Assembly: GCF_900880625.1 (NCBI RefSeq)
Contig: NZ_CAAHFB010000001.1
Span: 1,984,001-2,048,000 of the forward strand
Reading direction: 5' to 3'
Source: Halorhabdus rudnickae
GTDB taxonomy: Archaea; Halobacteriota; Halobacteria; Halobacteriales; Haloarculaceae
Length of the DNA: 64,000 bases
In this document: one piece after another, positions 29,388 through 38,475 of the stretch
Numbering within the stretch: the stretch's first letter is position 1
Layout: every line of letters begins with the position of its first letter
Made by a program: the position numbers and the translations under genes
The notes under the pieces: model-generated
Databases searched by the model: none
Told to the model about the DNA's origin: nothing
Seen by the model: only the letters and a program-made list of their open reading frames with translations

Positions 29388-30815
29388 ATGCACTCGATCG
29401 AACACGTCCTCTCGACCGGGCTGACTCTCTTTGGCTTGTTCCTCATCAGTTACTACGTCGTGGTCAACACCTGGTACCTACTGTTGCACGTCCTCGCGTT
29501 GCTCGAACTCCGTGAGGACGTCGCGGAGTCTCACTGGGATCCGCCGTTCAGGAAGTTTGCCAGTCCTTTTTACCCCGGTATCGGTGTCGTCGTCCCCGCG
29601 TACAACGAGGAGGCGACAATCGTCGAGAGTGTCCAGTCGATGCTGTCGCTGAACTATCCTGAGCTGGAGGTGATCGTGGTCAACGACGGCTCAACGGACG
29701 CGACGCTCTCCCGTCTGATCGAGAACTTCGACCTCGAAGTCGTCGACGCCGATATCCCCTTCGACATCCCCACAGAAGAGATCCACGACGTCTACCGATC
29801 GACGACCTACGAGGAGTTGCTGATCGTCGACAAGGAAAACGGCGGAAAGAGCGACGCTCTCAACGCCGGCATCTGGCTGACCGAAATGGGACTGTTCTGT
29901 GCGGTGGACTCGGATACGGTTATCGATCGGGACGCACTGCTGTCGCTGGTTCGACCCTTCCTCGAAGCGCCCACGACAGCCGTCGCCTCTGGTGGCGTGA
30001 TCCGTGTCGCCAACGAGTGTACGATCGAAGACGGCGTCGTCAAAGATGTCGAGTTGCCGAAGACCGGCTTGGCTGGCCTGCAGGTCATGGAGTACCTTCG
30101 GGCGTTTTACTCTGGTCGGCTGGGACTCAACCGGATCAACGGTCTCATCCTCATCTCCGGCGCTTTCGGCCTCTTTCAGACTGACGCAGTCAGGGATATC
30201 GGCGGGTACAGACACGACACCATCACGGAGGACTTCGACATCGTGGTCCGACTCCACCGTTATCTGAAGGAGGCAGACCGGGAGTACACCGTCGATTTCG
30301 TCCCCGAGCCCGTGGCCTGGACGGAAGTCCCGGCAACCCGCCGCGTGCTGGGTCGCCAGCGCCGTCGATGGTACCGCGGGATGGTCGAGACGGTCGTCAC
30401 CCACCGGCGGATGTTGTTCAATCCGCGATACGGCCACGTCGGCACGTTCGTCATGCCCTTTTTCGTCGCGGCAGAGGCTATCGGTCCGCTGCTCGAAGGG
30501 TTGGGATACGTCCTGTTGCCGCTGGCGTGGTACTTCGGGTTTTTGGACATCGAGTTTTTCGTCGTGTTCTTTTTGCTGACGACCGGGTTCGGTGTCTTCC
30601 TCTCGTGGTTCGGTGTCTTCAGCGAGGTCTGGAGCTTCAACCGCTACGACAGCCCCTGGCAGGTGCTCCGTCTGCTCTGGTACGGTGTCCTGGAGAATTT
30701 CGGCTACCGACAGTGGAAGACAATCGTCGCGTGGCATGGTCTCTTCGAGTATCTCAGAGGCGTCGATACGTGGGGTGCGATGGAACGAGCCGGGTTTTCG
30801 ACCGAAGACGAATAG
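29388..30815 (+). CDS. Processive family 2 glycosyltransferase (surface polysaccharide synthase-like)
   Basis: A 475-residue membrane GT2. An N-terminal helix (FGLFLISYYVVVNTWYLLLHVLALL) precedes the GT-A domain: VVVPAYNEEATIVESV, the nucleotide-sugar motif VNDGSTDAT, CAVDSDTVID with the metal-binding DxD, the acceptor motif TEDFDIV, and QRRRWYRGM, the (Q/R)xxRW polymer-binding motif of processive synthases such as cellulose, hyaluronan and poly-GlcNAc synthases. Three or four C-terminal helices form the export channel. Product sugar is unknown. The GTG at 29379 overlaps the HEAT gene; the ATG at 29388 is preferred. Confidence 0.92.
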   Translation: MHSIEHVLSTGLTLFGLFLISYYVVVNTWYLLLHVLALLELREDVAESHWDPPFRKFASPFYPGIGVVVPAYNEEATIVESVQSMLSLNYPELEVIVVNDGSTDATLSRLIENFDLEVVDADIPFDIPTEEIHDVYRSTTYEELLIVDKENGGKSDALNAGIWLTEMGLFCAVDSDTVIDRDALLSLVRPFLEAPTTAVASGGVIRVANECTIEDGVVKDVELPKTGLAGLQVMEYLRAFYSGRLGLNRINGLILISGAFGLFQTDAVRDIGGYRHDTITEDFDIVVRLHRYLKEADREYTVDFVPEPVAWTEVPATRRVLGRQRRRWYRGMVETVVTHRRMLFNPRYGHVGTFVMPFFVAAEAIGPLLEGLGYVLLPLAWYFGFLDIEFFVVFFLLTTGFGVFLSWFGVFSEVWSFNRYDSPWQVLRLLWYGVLENFGYRQWKTIVAWHGLFEYLRGVDTWGAMERAGFSTEDE

Positions 30816-30838
30816 TAATTCCAGTGGAATAGCAGATT

Positions 30839-31981
30839 ATGAGCGAACAGGAAGTCCGGGACTACTTTCGGGATCTGTACGAACTGGGGGTGGATGAGAC
30901 GGCGTCACTGGACGAGAAGATCGAACGGGCCATCTCCGTCGGTCAGGACCGGCTTGACGTCGACTACGGCGTCCTCTCGTATACGGGTGCAGGCGAGTAC
31001 GAAGTGATCGGATCGACGATCCAGAGCGGTGACTACCAGACCGGTTCTGTCCACGAACTGGAGACGACCTGGTGTCGCCACGTCGTCGGCCAGGAGGCGT
31101 TGGTGGTAATCACTGACGCCGGAGACTCGGCGTACAGCGACGATATCGCACGGGAAGTGACCGGTCTGCAGTGTTACATCGGCGCGCCGATCACCGTGGA
31201 CGGGGACACCTACGGGACGCTGTGTTTCTCGGGAGAGGAGCCGCGTGCTGTAGAGTTCACAGAAGACGAACAGCGGTTCGTCGAACTGCTGACCCAGTGG
31301 ATCAGCCACGAGATCGAGCGCGAGCGACACTACCAGGCCCTCGACACCCAGAACGAGCGCTTGAACGAGTTTGCGGGGGTGCTCGCACACGATCTGCGCA
31401 ACCCGTTGACCAGCGCACTCGGGTACACCGAACTCGCGGCCGAGACGGCCACGGATCCCGAAGCGGAGTACCTCGATATCGTCGTGGACTCGCTTGGTCG
31501 GATGGAAACGCTGATCACAGACACGCTTTCGCTCGCCAGAGAGGGGGTCGATGTCGGGGAGCGTGAATCGGTACAGCTCTCGGTGATCGCCCGTGCCGCC
31601 TGGGACACCGTCGAACCCGACGCCGCGTCACTCGAAATCGTCGACGACCGAACCATCCAGGCAGACGCGTCTCGTCTCCGGCAGTTGTTCGAGAACCTCT
31701 TTCGCAACGTCGACGAACATTGCGGCACTGACGTGGCAGTGACCGTCGAACGAACCGAAGATGGGTTCGCAGTCGAAGATACGGGTCCGGGCCTCCCGCC
31801 GGCGATCGCCGACTCGTTGTTCGGTGGATCGTACGGCGAGCAGAGACGGGGGCTGGGTCTGCTGATTATCGAACGCGTCGTCTCGGGCCATGGCTGGAGT
31901 GGCTCGGTCCACTCCTCGGAGGCGGGCACTCGATTCGAGTTCTCAGACGTTGGGGTCGTGACAAACCCACCGACTCGGTGA
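30839..31981 (+). CDS. GAF-domain sensor histidine kinase
   Basis: A 380-residue soluble kinase. Residues about 15-165 form a GAF domain (VDYGVLSYTG, CYIGAPITVDGDTYGTLCFSG). The H-box is FAGVLAHDLRNPL near residue 183. The ATPase region has ENLFRNVDEHC, VEDTGPGL and GLGLLIIERVV. The N-box reads NLFRNVDEH, where the usual Asn-Ala-x-x-His has Val, Asp in place of Ala and the next residue, a mild departure. It follows the GT2 gene by 23 bp, so it is likely co-transcribed and phosphorylates the response regulator at 27785, forming a dedicated two-component control of polymer synthesis. That pairing is inferred from position. Confidence 0.9.
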   Translation: MSEQEVRDYFRDLYELGVDETASLDEKIERAISVGQDRLDVDYGVLSYTGAGEYEVIGSTIQSGDYQTGSVHELETTWCRHVVGQEALVVITDAGDSAYSDDIAREVTGLQCYIGAPITVDGDTYGTLCFSGEEPRAVEFTEDEQRFVELLTQWISHEIERERHYQALDTQNERLNEFAGVLAHDLRNPLTSALGYTELAAETATDPEAEYLDIVVDSLGRMETLITDTLSLAREGVDVGERESVQLSVIARAAWDTVEPDAASLEIVDDRTIQADASRLRQLFENLFRNVDEHCGTDVAVTVERTEDGFAVEDTGPGLPPAIADSLFGGSYGEQRRGLGLLIIERVVSGHGWSGSVHSSEAGTRFEFSDVGVVTNPPTR

Positions 31982-32149
31982 CCGCTCCAGGCGAACTGGT
32001 TGGCCGTGACAGATCGGCAGTGACACCCGGTTTCCTGATTCACATTCTGCTCGTGGCGGAGTCCCGTTCGCGAGGCTGGACGAACAGCCCGTGATCGCCG
32101 TCCGTGCCGCCGGGAGACGGGCGGCCGTCGCCGTCGGGAACATGAAGTC

Positions 32150-32157
32150 TTTTTAAA
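32150..32157 (+). promoter_or_regulatory. TATA box of pcn
   Basis: TTTTTAAA begins 33 nt before the ATG at 32183. It is one of the clearest promoter boxes in the window. The preceding 160 bp after the kinase gene holds no gene that I can see. Confidence 0.6.
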
Positions 32158-32182
32158 TGATGCGATCGTACTCCGCGTCAAG

Positions 32183-32926
32183 ATGTTTAACGCCATCGTG
32201 AGCGCGGATACGTTGCGGGCGGCGCTGGATTCGGTCAGCGTGCTGGTCGAGGAGTGCAAGCTACGACTCGAGGACGACGGGTTGCACATCCGGGCCGTCG
32301 ATCCGGCCAACGTGGGCATGGTGGACCTCTTCCTCGAGGCAGCGGCCTTCGAGTCCTACGAGACCGACGGCGGCGTCATCGGCGTCAACCTCTCGCGACT
32401 GGAAGACATCGCTGGCATGGCCGAGACCGACCAGTTGATCCACCTCGAACTCGACGAGGAGACCCGGAAACTCGAGATCGCCATCGACGGTCTGGAATAT
32501 ACGCTTGCGCTGATCGATCCCGACTCGATCCGCCAGGAACCCGACCTGCCAGACCTGGATCTCGCCGCCGAGATCGTCCTCGAAGGCCGTGACCTCGATC
32601 GGGCCGTCACGGCCTCTGACATGGTGAGCGACCACATCGCACTGGGGGTCGACGAGACCGACGAGCTGTTCTACGTCGATGCCGAGGGCGACACTGACGA
32701 CGTCCACCTCGAACTCGACCGCGGTGATCTGATCGACCTGACGGCCGGACCCGCCCGATCGCTGTTCTCGCTGGATTATCTCAAGGACATGAACAAGGCG
32801 ATCCCGAGCGACGCCGAGGTCCGGATGGAACTGGGCGAGGAGTTCCCCGTGAAGATGCACTTCGACATCGCCGAGGGGCAGGGTTCGGTCACCTACATGC
32901 TCGCCCCGCGCGTCCAGAGCGACTGA
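32183..32926 (+). CDS. pcn: DNA polymerase sliding clamp (PCNA)
   Basis: A 247-residue clamp subunit, the standard PCNA length. It begins [24 protein letters not shown], has the centre-loop region [15 protein letters not shown] preceded by EPDLPDLDL, and ends [12 protein letters not shown], matching the PCNA C-terminus (the LAPRI/V element that contacts client proteins). Homotrimers encircle DNA and tether polymerase, ligase and repair enzymes through PIP boxes. The following genes include the primase large subunit, so this is a replication gene cluster. The surface is very acidic, as in other haloarchaeal PCNAs. Confidence 0.97.
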   Translation: MFNAIVSADTLRAALDSVSVLVEECKLRLEDDGLHIRAVDPANVGMVDLFLEAAAFESYETDGGVIGVNLSRLEDIAGMAETDQLIHLELDEETRKLEIAIDGLEYTLALIDPDSIRQEPDLPDLDLAAEIVLEGRDLDRAVTASDMVSDHIALGVDETDELFYVDAEGDTDDVHLELDRGDLIDLTAGPARSLFSLDYLKDMNKAIPSDAEVRMELGEEFPVKMHFDIAEGQGSVTYMLAPRVQSD

Positions 32927-33088
32927 CTCCCGCGTTCGAGACCGTCAGCCGTCTCGACCGACCGCGATCGACCTCGCCCGACGACTCGCGCTCACCGCTC
33001 GTTTTCGACGGTAGTTCGGTTGGCTGTCGCAACTGGTCTTGCGCTCGTCTGACGTATCGTTTTGTGTGATGATGCCCAACTCCCGGGT

Positions 33089-33694
33089 ATGCCGAGTCTC
33101 GGTGACGCCTACGGTGATTCCCGGTGGGGCGACCGCAACCCACGTGCCGTCTATGCGGGGATTGCTGTCTTCGCTGCCGGCGCAATCGCCATCGTCACCG
33201 GGATCGTCCTCGTCGCGACGCCGCTGTCCGGCACGTTCGGCCTCGAGCAGAGCGGCACGTACCGGATCGCTGGCGTGATCGCCGGCCTGGGCGTCCCCGC
33301 GGCGCTGCTGGGCGTGGTCGCCGGGCTGCCGTCCTCACGGCGCCAGCGGATCGGTGTCGGAATCGGTGCGCTCGTCGCCGTCGCGGGCGTCGCGCTGTAC
33401 TGGCACGCCTATCCCGCCCACTGGACGGCCAGCGAGTCGTCGCTGGCGTTTCACACCGCTGTGGTCTACTTCCTCGGTGGCTGTCTGGCACTGTGGTTCG
33501 TCTTCTCGGCGCTGGCGGGCTATCATGTCCGTAATAACCCTCACGGGACGGTCAGACTACGTCTCACCCGACAGGGCGAAACCCGGACCGTCGAGGTGAG
33601 TCGCGACGAGTACCAGCGCTACGCCCGTGCGGTCAGCGACGGCGGTGAGGACGAAAGCGTCATTCAGGAGATCGAATCGAAGTACGAGCAGTGA
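33089..33694 (+). CDS. Conserved haloarchaeal membrane protein between pcn and priL
   Basis: A 201-residue protein with four likely membrane segments (AVYAGIAVFAAGAIAIVTGIVL; IAGVIAGLGVPAALLGVVAGL; GVGIGALVAVAGVALYW; FHTAVVYFLGGCLALWFVFSALAGY) and a charged cytosolic tail of about 55 residues ending IQEIESKYEQ. I do not recognise a functional family. It begins at the ATG at 33089. Position between two replication genes may only reflect conserved gene order. Confidence 0.75.
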   Translation: MPSLGDAYGDSRWGDRNPRAVYAGIAVFAAGAIAIVTGIVLVATPLSGTFGLEQSGTYRIAGVIAGLGVPAALLGVVAGLPSSRRQRIGVGIGALVAVAGVALYWHAYPAHWTASESSLAFHTAVVYFLGGCLALWFVFSALAGYHVRNNPHGTVRLRLTRQGETRTVEVSRDEYQRYARAVSDGGEDESVIQEIESKYEQ

Positions 33695-33726
33695 CACAGG
33701 CGTCGTGACATCGTTGCTCCCGAGGG

Positions 33727-33733
33727 TTTATTC
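33727..33733 (+). promoter_or_regulatory. TATA-like box of priL
   Basis: TTTATTC starts 32 nt before the ATG at 33759, arguing for that ATG over the earlier in-frame start that would overlap the preceding gene. Confidence 0.5.
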
Positions 33734-33758
33734 GCCCACGGTTGGTACCCCTGCGTCG

Positions 33759-34847
33759 ATGGAGCCGTTGCACGCGCGCTATCCGTTCCTGGAGGCTGCC
33801 CGCGAGGCCGTCGAGGCGGCCGACGTCGACCTGGCGACCGTCGTCGCCGAGCGAGGCCCCGCGGTCGATCGCGGCCGCGAGCGGGTCGTCTCGGCGCTGT
33901 TCGAGGGCTCGGTCGGCGATACACACCGACGCCCACGCGTCGAATTGCTTTCCTATCCTGTCGCGCGCGTACTCGTCTCGTTGATCGACCAGCCGGCGCT
34001 CACCCACCGCTACGCACGGGGGGAGGCCGCGACGGCCCACGAGCGATTCCGGGAGGACCTCGAAGCGAGCGATTTCAGAACGACCGACCGTCGCGGCCTC
34101 GACCTCGCAACGTTGCTGGCCGAGTTCGACCGTCAGGACGCGGTCGAACCGGTCGGGACTGTCGATCTCACGGAGGCCGACCGGTTCTCGGTGGCCGTCG
34201 GTCCCTATCTGGAACTGGCCGCCGGCCAGTACGGCGACGACTGGGCGTTAGTCAACCGCTCGCTGGCCGACGGTCGCGTGCCGGTCGAGCGCGAGGAACT
34301 GCTCGAACTCCTCCGGCAAGCCGTCGAGAATCGGATCCTTTCGGGACTGCCGCTGACCGTCCCCGACACGATCGCCGAGGCGCTGGCCGAAGACGTCGAG
34401 GCGATCGAGGGGCGCCTGGACGAACTCGACCTGACGCGGGACATCGATGCGGTCGTCCCCGAGCTGTTCCCACCGTGTATGACCGCGCTGCTCGATCAGG
34501 TCCAGAAGGGCGAACACCTCGCTCATCACTCCCGCTTTGCGATCACCTCTTTCCTCGCCTCGATCGGTATGTCCACTGACGAGATCGTCGATCTCTACGA
34601 GGTGAACCCGGGCTTTGGCGAGGAGATGACTCGCTACCAGACCGACCACATCCGCGGGGAGACCTCGCCGACGGAATACTCTCCACCCGCCTGTGCCACG
34701 ATGCAGTCCTACGGCGACTGCGTCAACATGGACGATCTCTGTGAGGAGATCTCTCATCCGCTGGGCTACTACGAGGCGAAACTCGAAGACGCGGACGAAG
34801 AAGAGATGACCGACTGGCGCGAACGTGAGGCTGAGAGTAACGACTAG
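33759..34847 (+). CDS. priL: DNA primase large subunit PriL
   Basis: A 362-residue protein. N-terminal MEPLHARYPFLEAAREAVEAADVDL and VELLSYPVARVLVS are PriL-like. The C-terminal half carries four conserved cysteines that ligate the [4Fe-4S] cluster of archaeal and eukaryotic large subunits: Cys in LFPPCMTALL, then Cys in PPACATMQSYGDCVNMDDLC (three cysteines). PriL partners the catalytic PriS, not in this window, to make primers. It follows pcn by two genes. Its stop overlaps the convergent gene by 4 nt. Confidence 0.93.
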   Translation: MEPLHARYPFLEAAREAVEAADVDLATVVAERGPAVDRGRERVVSALFEGSVGDTHRRPRVELLSYPVARVLVSLIDQPALTHRYARGEAATAHERFREDLEASDFRTTDRRGLDLATLLAEFDRQDAVEPVGTVDLTEADRFSVAVGPYLELAAGQYGDDWALVNRSLADGRVPVEREELLELLRQAVENRILSGLPLTVPDTIAEALAEDVEAIEGRLDELDLTRDIDAVVPELFPPCMTALLDQVQKGEHLAHHSRFAITSFLASIGMSTDEIVDLYEVNPGFGEEMTRYQTDHIRGETSPTEYSPPACATMQSYGDCVNMDDLCEEISHPLGYYEAKLEDADEEEMTDWREREAESND

Positions 34848-35089
34848 TTGTCGTCGTCCTTGTCGTCACTGCCGCTTTCGTCATCGTTGACCCCGTAGCG
34901 CGTCACCAGCAGTCCCGCGGCGGAGATGGTGACGATGAACCCGAACAGCGCCGTCACCAGCGCGTACCCGCCGATCTGGGTCACATTGCCGCTCGTCGAA
35001 AATACCGTACTCAGCGTGGCCAACACGCCGATAAACAGCACGACGACGACGGAAGAGACGACAACCTGTAACTGCGTTTCCCTGTCCAT
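34844..35089 (-). CDS. Small two-helix membrane protein, haloarchaeal
   Basis: An 81-residue protein: a short charged start (MDRETQLQ), helix 1 (VVVSSVVVVLFIGVLATLSTVF), helix 2 (GYALVTALFGFIVTISAAGLLV) and an acidic tail of repeated Asp/Ser. Function unknown. The ATG at 35089 is the likely start. The 3' end overlaps the priL stop by 4 nt on the opposite strand. Confidence 0.7.
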   Translation of the reverse strand: MDRETQLQVVVSSVVVVLFIGVLATLSTVFSTSGNVTQIGGYALVTALFGFIVTISAAGLLVTRYGVNDDESGSDDKDDDN

Positions 35090-35258
35090 GATCGTTGCTA
35101 ATCGTTCCGTTGGCCGGTGCAAAAGCGCTTCGAAGCGTTCCCGACCGTCGAAACTATCGAAACCGGAACTCCGGACTCGGCCAGCCGTGTGATTTAGGCA
35201 TCCCGAGACCGTAATTTCAGGTGGACGCAGATGAGAAACGACAAGCGTCCGATCCCCT

Positions 35259-35969
35259 ATGACCGATATTGCCCATCCAGTCCGGGGCGATAGAGTTCCA
35301 CTCCCACCGGACCCTCGCTCGATGGATGACCGGGCCGCGCGAGCCTGGACCGAAGCGATGGCCGTCCGATCGCTCGGCGACGACCGCTACGCTGTCGACA
35401 GTGCGAGCGGTGCCACTTACGTCGTCGACCTGCCCGGTCGAACGTGTTCCTGTCCCGATCACGAGATCCGCAAGCAACGCTGTAAACACCTCCGCAGGGT
35501 CGCCCTTGAGGTGACTCTGGGCCGCGTCCCGCCGCCCGGACAGCGTCGAGTCGCCTGTGACGCCTGTGGAACGGAGACGTTCGTCGACGAGGAGGCCCCG
35601 GAACCGCACCTCTGTCCCCACTGCCGGCTGGAGCACGGTGACCGTGTCGTCGACCGCGAGACCGGCGACTGGTTACACGTTGTCGCCGTCCGCGCCGACC
35701 GTGCCGAGGAAGTCTGGCTCTCCGAGGCCGACTGTACCGTCGCGGAATACCCCACCAATCGCGCGTATCCCGACGACGACCTTGTGGTCGAGGCCGTCTA
35801 CATCGCCGACGTGGCCCGGGAGACGAATCCAAAGCGCTACGCGTTCCCGCTGTCCCGGCTGGAACGCCGTCAGGTCGGGACGCTTTCGGACGCAGAACGG
35901 AGCGGGCGGTCGGCACAATCGCCGATCAGCGGGGCCACCGACGAGAGAATGCGCCTCCCCGTCGAGTGA
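35259..35969 (+). CDS. SWIM zinc-finger protein
   Basis: A 236-residue protein. The SWIM motif CSCPDHEIRKQRCKHLRRV (CxCx..CxH) is near residue 68. A second zinc ribbon follows (CDACGTETF...CPHCRL). SWIM domains are found in nucleic-acid or protein-binding factors, some linked to recombination. A beta-rich acidic C-terminus follows. The in-frame ATG at 35322 is a plausible alternative start. It lies tail to tail, 4 bp apart, with hjc, so a recombination link is possible but only suggested by location. Confidence 0.85.
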   Translation: MTDIAHPVRGDRVPLPPDPRSMDDRAARAWTEAMAVRSLGDDRYAVDSASGATYVVDLPGRTCSCPDHEIRKQRCKHLRRVALEVTLGRVPPPGQRRVACDACGTETFVDEEAPEPHLCPHCRLEHGDRVVDRETGDWLHVVAVRADRAEEVWLSEADCTVAEYPTNRAYPDDDLVVEAVYIADVARETNPKRYAFPLSRLERRQVGTLSDAERSGRSAQSPISGATDERMRLPVE

Positions 35970-35973
35970 TCGG

Positions 35974-36414
35974 TCACTCCTCGTCGCCGTCGAACTCCGT
36001 CAGACTCGTCCGTTCGGACTCTCCGACGAGTTCCGCGAAGTCGGTCCCGTCCGCGAGTGCCGTCTCCTTCTTGACGCGATAGCTTCCGGCGTCAGTCGTA
36101 TAGAGGTCTGCCGGGTGAAAGAAGTACCAGTCCTCGCGGTCGAAGCGCACGCCGATGCGCGGCTTGGCACCGAAGTTCCGCGCGAAATAGACCAGGTTCT
36201 CGACCTCTTCCCCGTCGAGATAGATCGGATCGCCGGCGCTGGACTTGGCCTCGATCGCGTAGAAGTTTCCCCCGTCGCCGGCGAGGACATCGGGTAACTC
36301 CCGTTCGGTAGCCGATCCGCTGGCCGGTGCGCGCATCACCGCAAAGCCCGCATCGTCGAGTTCGTTGACGAGTTCGCGCTCGCGGCGGTCGCCCTTCGCG
36401 TTCGATCCTACCAT
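35974..36414 (-). CDS. hjc: Holliday junction resolvase Hjc
   Basis: A 146-residue archaeal resolvase. It starts [24 protein letters not shown]. The catalytic PD-(D/E)XK residues are visible: Glu in RERELVN, Asp in ELPDVLAG and Glu-x-Lys in YAIEAKSS. Hjc dimers cut four-way junctions during recombination. A C-terminal acidic tail of about 35 residues exceeds the minimal family length. Neighbours include pcn and priL, an information-processing cluster. Confidence 0.95.
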   Translation of the reverse strand: MVGSNAKGDRRERELVNELDDAGFAVMRAPASGSATERELPDVLAGDGGNFYAIEAKSSAGDPIYLDGEEVENLVYFARNFGAKPRIGVRFDREDWYFFHPADLYTTDAGSYRVKKETALADGTDFAELVGESERTSLTEFDGDEE

Positions 36415-36483
36415 TGTCGGGGTCTGGCTGGCTGCGACCTTGAACGCGTCGGCTCTGATCCCCGGTCGGGGGTCGTCTATCCG

Positions 36484-37356
36484 TCACGCTTCCCGGTCGC
36501 CCCGGACGGTCACGACCGGGACGGGAGCCGACCTGACCGTCTTCTCGGCGACGCTGCCCAGCAGGACCCGGTCGACGCCGCGGCGGCCGGTCGTCCCCAT
36601 CACGACCGCCTGACAGTCGTGTTCGTCGATGGCTGTGAGGATCCCCTCGTCGACCGCGCCCGTCTCGACGTGGGTCGTAACCTCGACGCCGCGCTCGGCT
36701 GCCCTGCTGGCGATCGCCTCGACGGCCGCTCGCTCGGCACGCTGGAACTCCTCGTCAGTCATCATCGACTGCATGTCCGGCCCGACGCTCGGGACTTCGG
36801 CGACCGACAGCAGGTGGATCGCCGCATCGGTTCGTTCGGCCAACGCCAGGGCATGCTCGCCAGCCCGCTCCGCGGGGTCGCTGCCGTCGGTCGGGACGAG
36901 GATCCGTTCGTACGGGAACACGAACGTGTCCTCCCCCTGCATCCGAGCGGTCAGGACCGGCACGTCCGCCAGTCGGACGACCTTCTCGGTGACGCTGCCC
37001 AGCAGGTACCGCGAGAGCCCCTCTCGGCCGTGGGTCGGCATCACGATCAGGTCGTACCCGAACTCGGTGGCGTACTCGACGATCGTTTCGGCCGGGACCC
37101 CCTGGACGATGTCGGTACTGTACTCGACATCGAGGGTCTCTAGGGTCTCGCCCGCGTCGGCGACGATCCCCTCGCCACGGCCGACGAGGCCGTCGACGAC
37201 GCCCTGGTCGGTGAGGGTGACGCTGTGCTGTTCGGTGTCGGCGACGTGCAACAGTCGGATCTCGCTGTCGAGGTAGGTGGCGATCTCGGCGGCGTGATGG
37301 AGGACCTCGGCGTTGCCGGTCGTGTCGTCGACGGGGAGGAGGATCTTGTCGTACAT
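36484..37356 (-). CDS. Tandem-domain universal stress protein (UspA family)
   Basis: A 290-residue protein with two Usp domains. Each starts with a hydrophobic strand and Asp (ILLPVDD near residue 4; ILVPTDGSD near residue 150) and ends with the nucleotide-binding signature: GREGLSRYLLGSVTEKVVR in the first, GTTGRRGVDRVLLGSVAEKTVR in the second. Such proteins bind ATP or related nucleotides and respond to stress; the target is unknown. The ATG at 37356 matches the domain start; the longer in-frame extension upstream has no homology. Confidence 0.9.
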   Translation of the reverse strand: MYDKILLPVDDTTGNAEVLHHAAEIATYLDSEIRLLHVADTEQHSVTLTDQGVVDGLVGRGEGIVADAGETLETLDVEYSTDIVQGVPAETIVEYATEFGYDLIVMPTHGREGLSRYLLGSVTEKVVRLADVPVLTARMQGEDTFVFPYERILVPTDGSDPAERAGEHALALAERTDAAIHLLSVAEVPSVGPDMQSMMTDEEFQRAERAAVEAIASRAAERGVEVTTHVETGAVDEGILTAIDEHDCQAVVMGTTGRRGVDRVLLGSVAEKTVRSAPVPVVTVRGDREA

Positions 37357-37540
37357 CTCTCTCCGTAGATGTTTTCTCGGCAGCATGATAAATTCGATCC
37401 CGCCAGTGGAAGTCGCGTTCGTGGTTCGCGTTTCATTGGGATCTTCGCGTCGGCGGTCCTGCGTCGCTGAGGTCACGCCGTTCGTGGACTACGAGAAGGC
37501 CTGTACCGGATCATCGGAACTTCAGTCCACGATGACGACA

Positions 37541-37984
37541 TCAAGAGAACAGTCCCCCGCTCCCTTCATTGCGGATCGTGACGTTGATCGTGTCCAGGAC
37601 GCCCTCGGTTTCGTTCCATCCCTGGATTTGGTACCATCTCGGGGTGTAGGGTTTGCTCACAGGACCATTGAGCCCAATAGAATAATATCCTACTGTATAA
37701 TTTCTCTCACGCAATTTCTCCCATTCATTGTCCCGTTTCTCGTAATACTGAATCCGATCAAGAGATTCTTCGCCTGAGATATTTTCGATCGGGTATGACA
37801 ATTGGTTGCGCGTGTGTCCAGCATAAGAGAGGTTCGAGAAGACAACGCCAGTTGTCGGCTCCTCGAACGTGACGTTGAACTGACTGGGCGGCCCGTCACT
37901 GGTAAAGACTCCTAAACAGCCACTGGTAACGATGGTCACTCCGAGGGCCACCAAGACCAACACCGAGCTGAATTTGAATTTCAT
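37541..37984 (-). CDS. Small Sec-type lipoprotein, unknown function (paralogue of next gene)
   Basis: A 147-residue lipoprotein. A hydrophobic signal (FSSVLVLVALGVTIVTSGC) ends in a lipobox Cys at 22. The rest is beta-rich with N-glycosylation sequons (NVT, NLS, NIS, NYT, NET, NVT). It shares the pattern SFxEPxTGxxFSxxxYxG with the neighbour at 38010, so the two are diverged tandem paralogues. The codon use is AT-richer than the surrounding chromosome. No function assigned. Confidence 0.7.
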   Translation of the reverse strand: MKFKFSSVLVLVALGVTIVTSGCLGVFTSDGPPSQFNVTFEEPTTGVVFSNLSYAGHTRNQLSYPIENISGEESLDRIQYYEKRDNEWEKLRERNYTVGYYSIGLNGPVSKPYTPRWYQIQGWNETEGVLDTINVTIRNEGSGGLFS

Positions 37985-38009
37985 CCGTCGAATTGATGTC
38001 TATCGTCAA

Positions 38010-38441
38010 TCACTCGTTCCGCGTCACTGTGGCGTTTATCGAGTCAATGACTGCGCCGCTTTCGTTCTTCGCAACAATCGAATATCGATATGTCTGGTCC
38101 TTTGATGATTTAAGGGGTGCATCTAGATAGATCTGCGAAAAGTTCTCATATATGCCCCCCTTTGTTGCAGAGTGCTTGTTGTACTCTCCATTATTCTCCG
38201 TGTAACGTGTCACAAGTATCTCCGATATATTGCTCTCTTCAGTGACGTTTGGGAGTCCGTAGATTAATTGCCCACCTTCCGATCCGCCGTAGTACATGTC
38301 GGAGAACCCGATACCCGTTTTCGGCTCAGAGAACGAAACGCTCCAATCAGACGGGGACTGGGCGTCTTGGCCAAGACAGCCAGTGGTGATAGGCACTGCT
38401 ATCACGACTGCCAACACCAAAAGAACTGATTTCTCTACCAT
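38010..38441 (-). CDS. Small Sec-type lipoprotein, unknown function (paralogue of previous gene)
   Basis: A 143-residue lipoprotein from ATG 38441. The signal KSVLLVLAVVIAVPITTGC ends at a lipobox Cys. The body shares DWSVSFSEPKTGIGFSDMYYGG with FNVTFEEPTTGVVFSNLSYAG in the gene at 37541, and ends IDSINATVTRNE versus LDTINVTIRNE. Both follow the phospholipase-like gene in the same orientation and may form one transcript with it. Confidence 0.7.
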   Translation of the reverse strand: MVEKSVLLVLAVVIAVPITTGCLGQDAQSPSDWSVSFSEPKTGIGFSDMYYGGSEGGQLIYGLPNVTEESNISEILVTRYTENNGEYNKHSATKGGIYENFSQIYLDAPLKSSKDQTYRYSIVAKNESGAVIDSINATVTRNE

Positions 38442-38475
38442 TGGCACCTTGAATGATGGCTTTGTTATTGATTCC

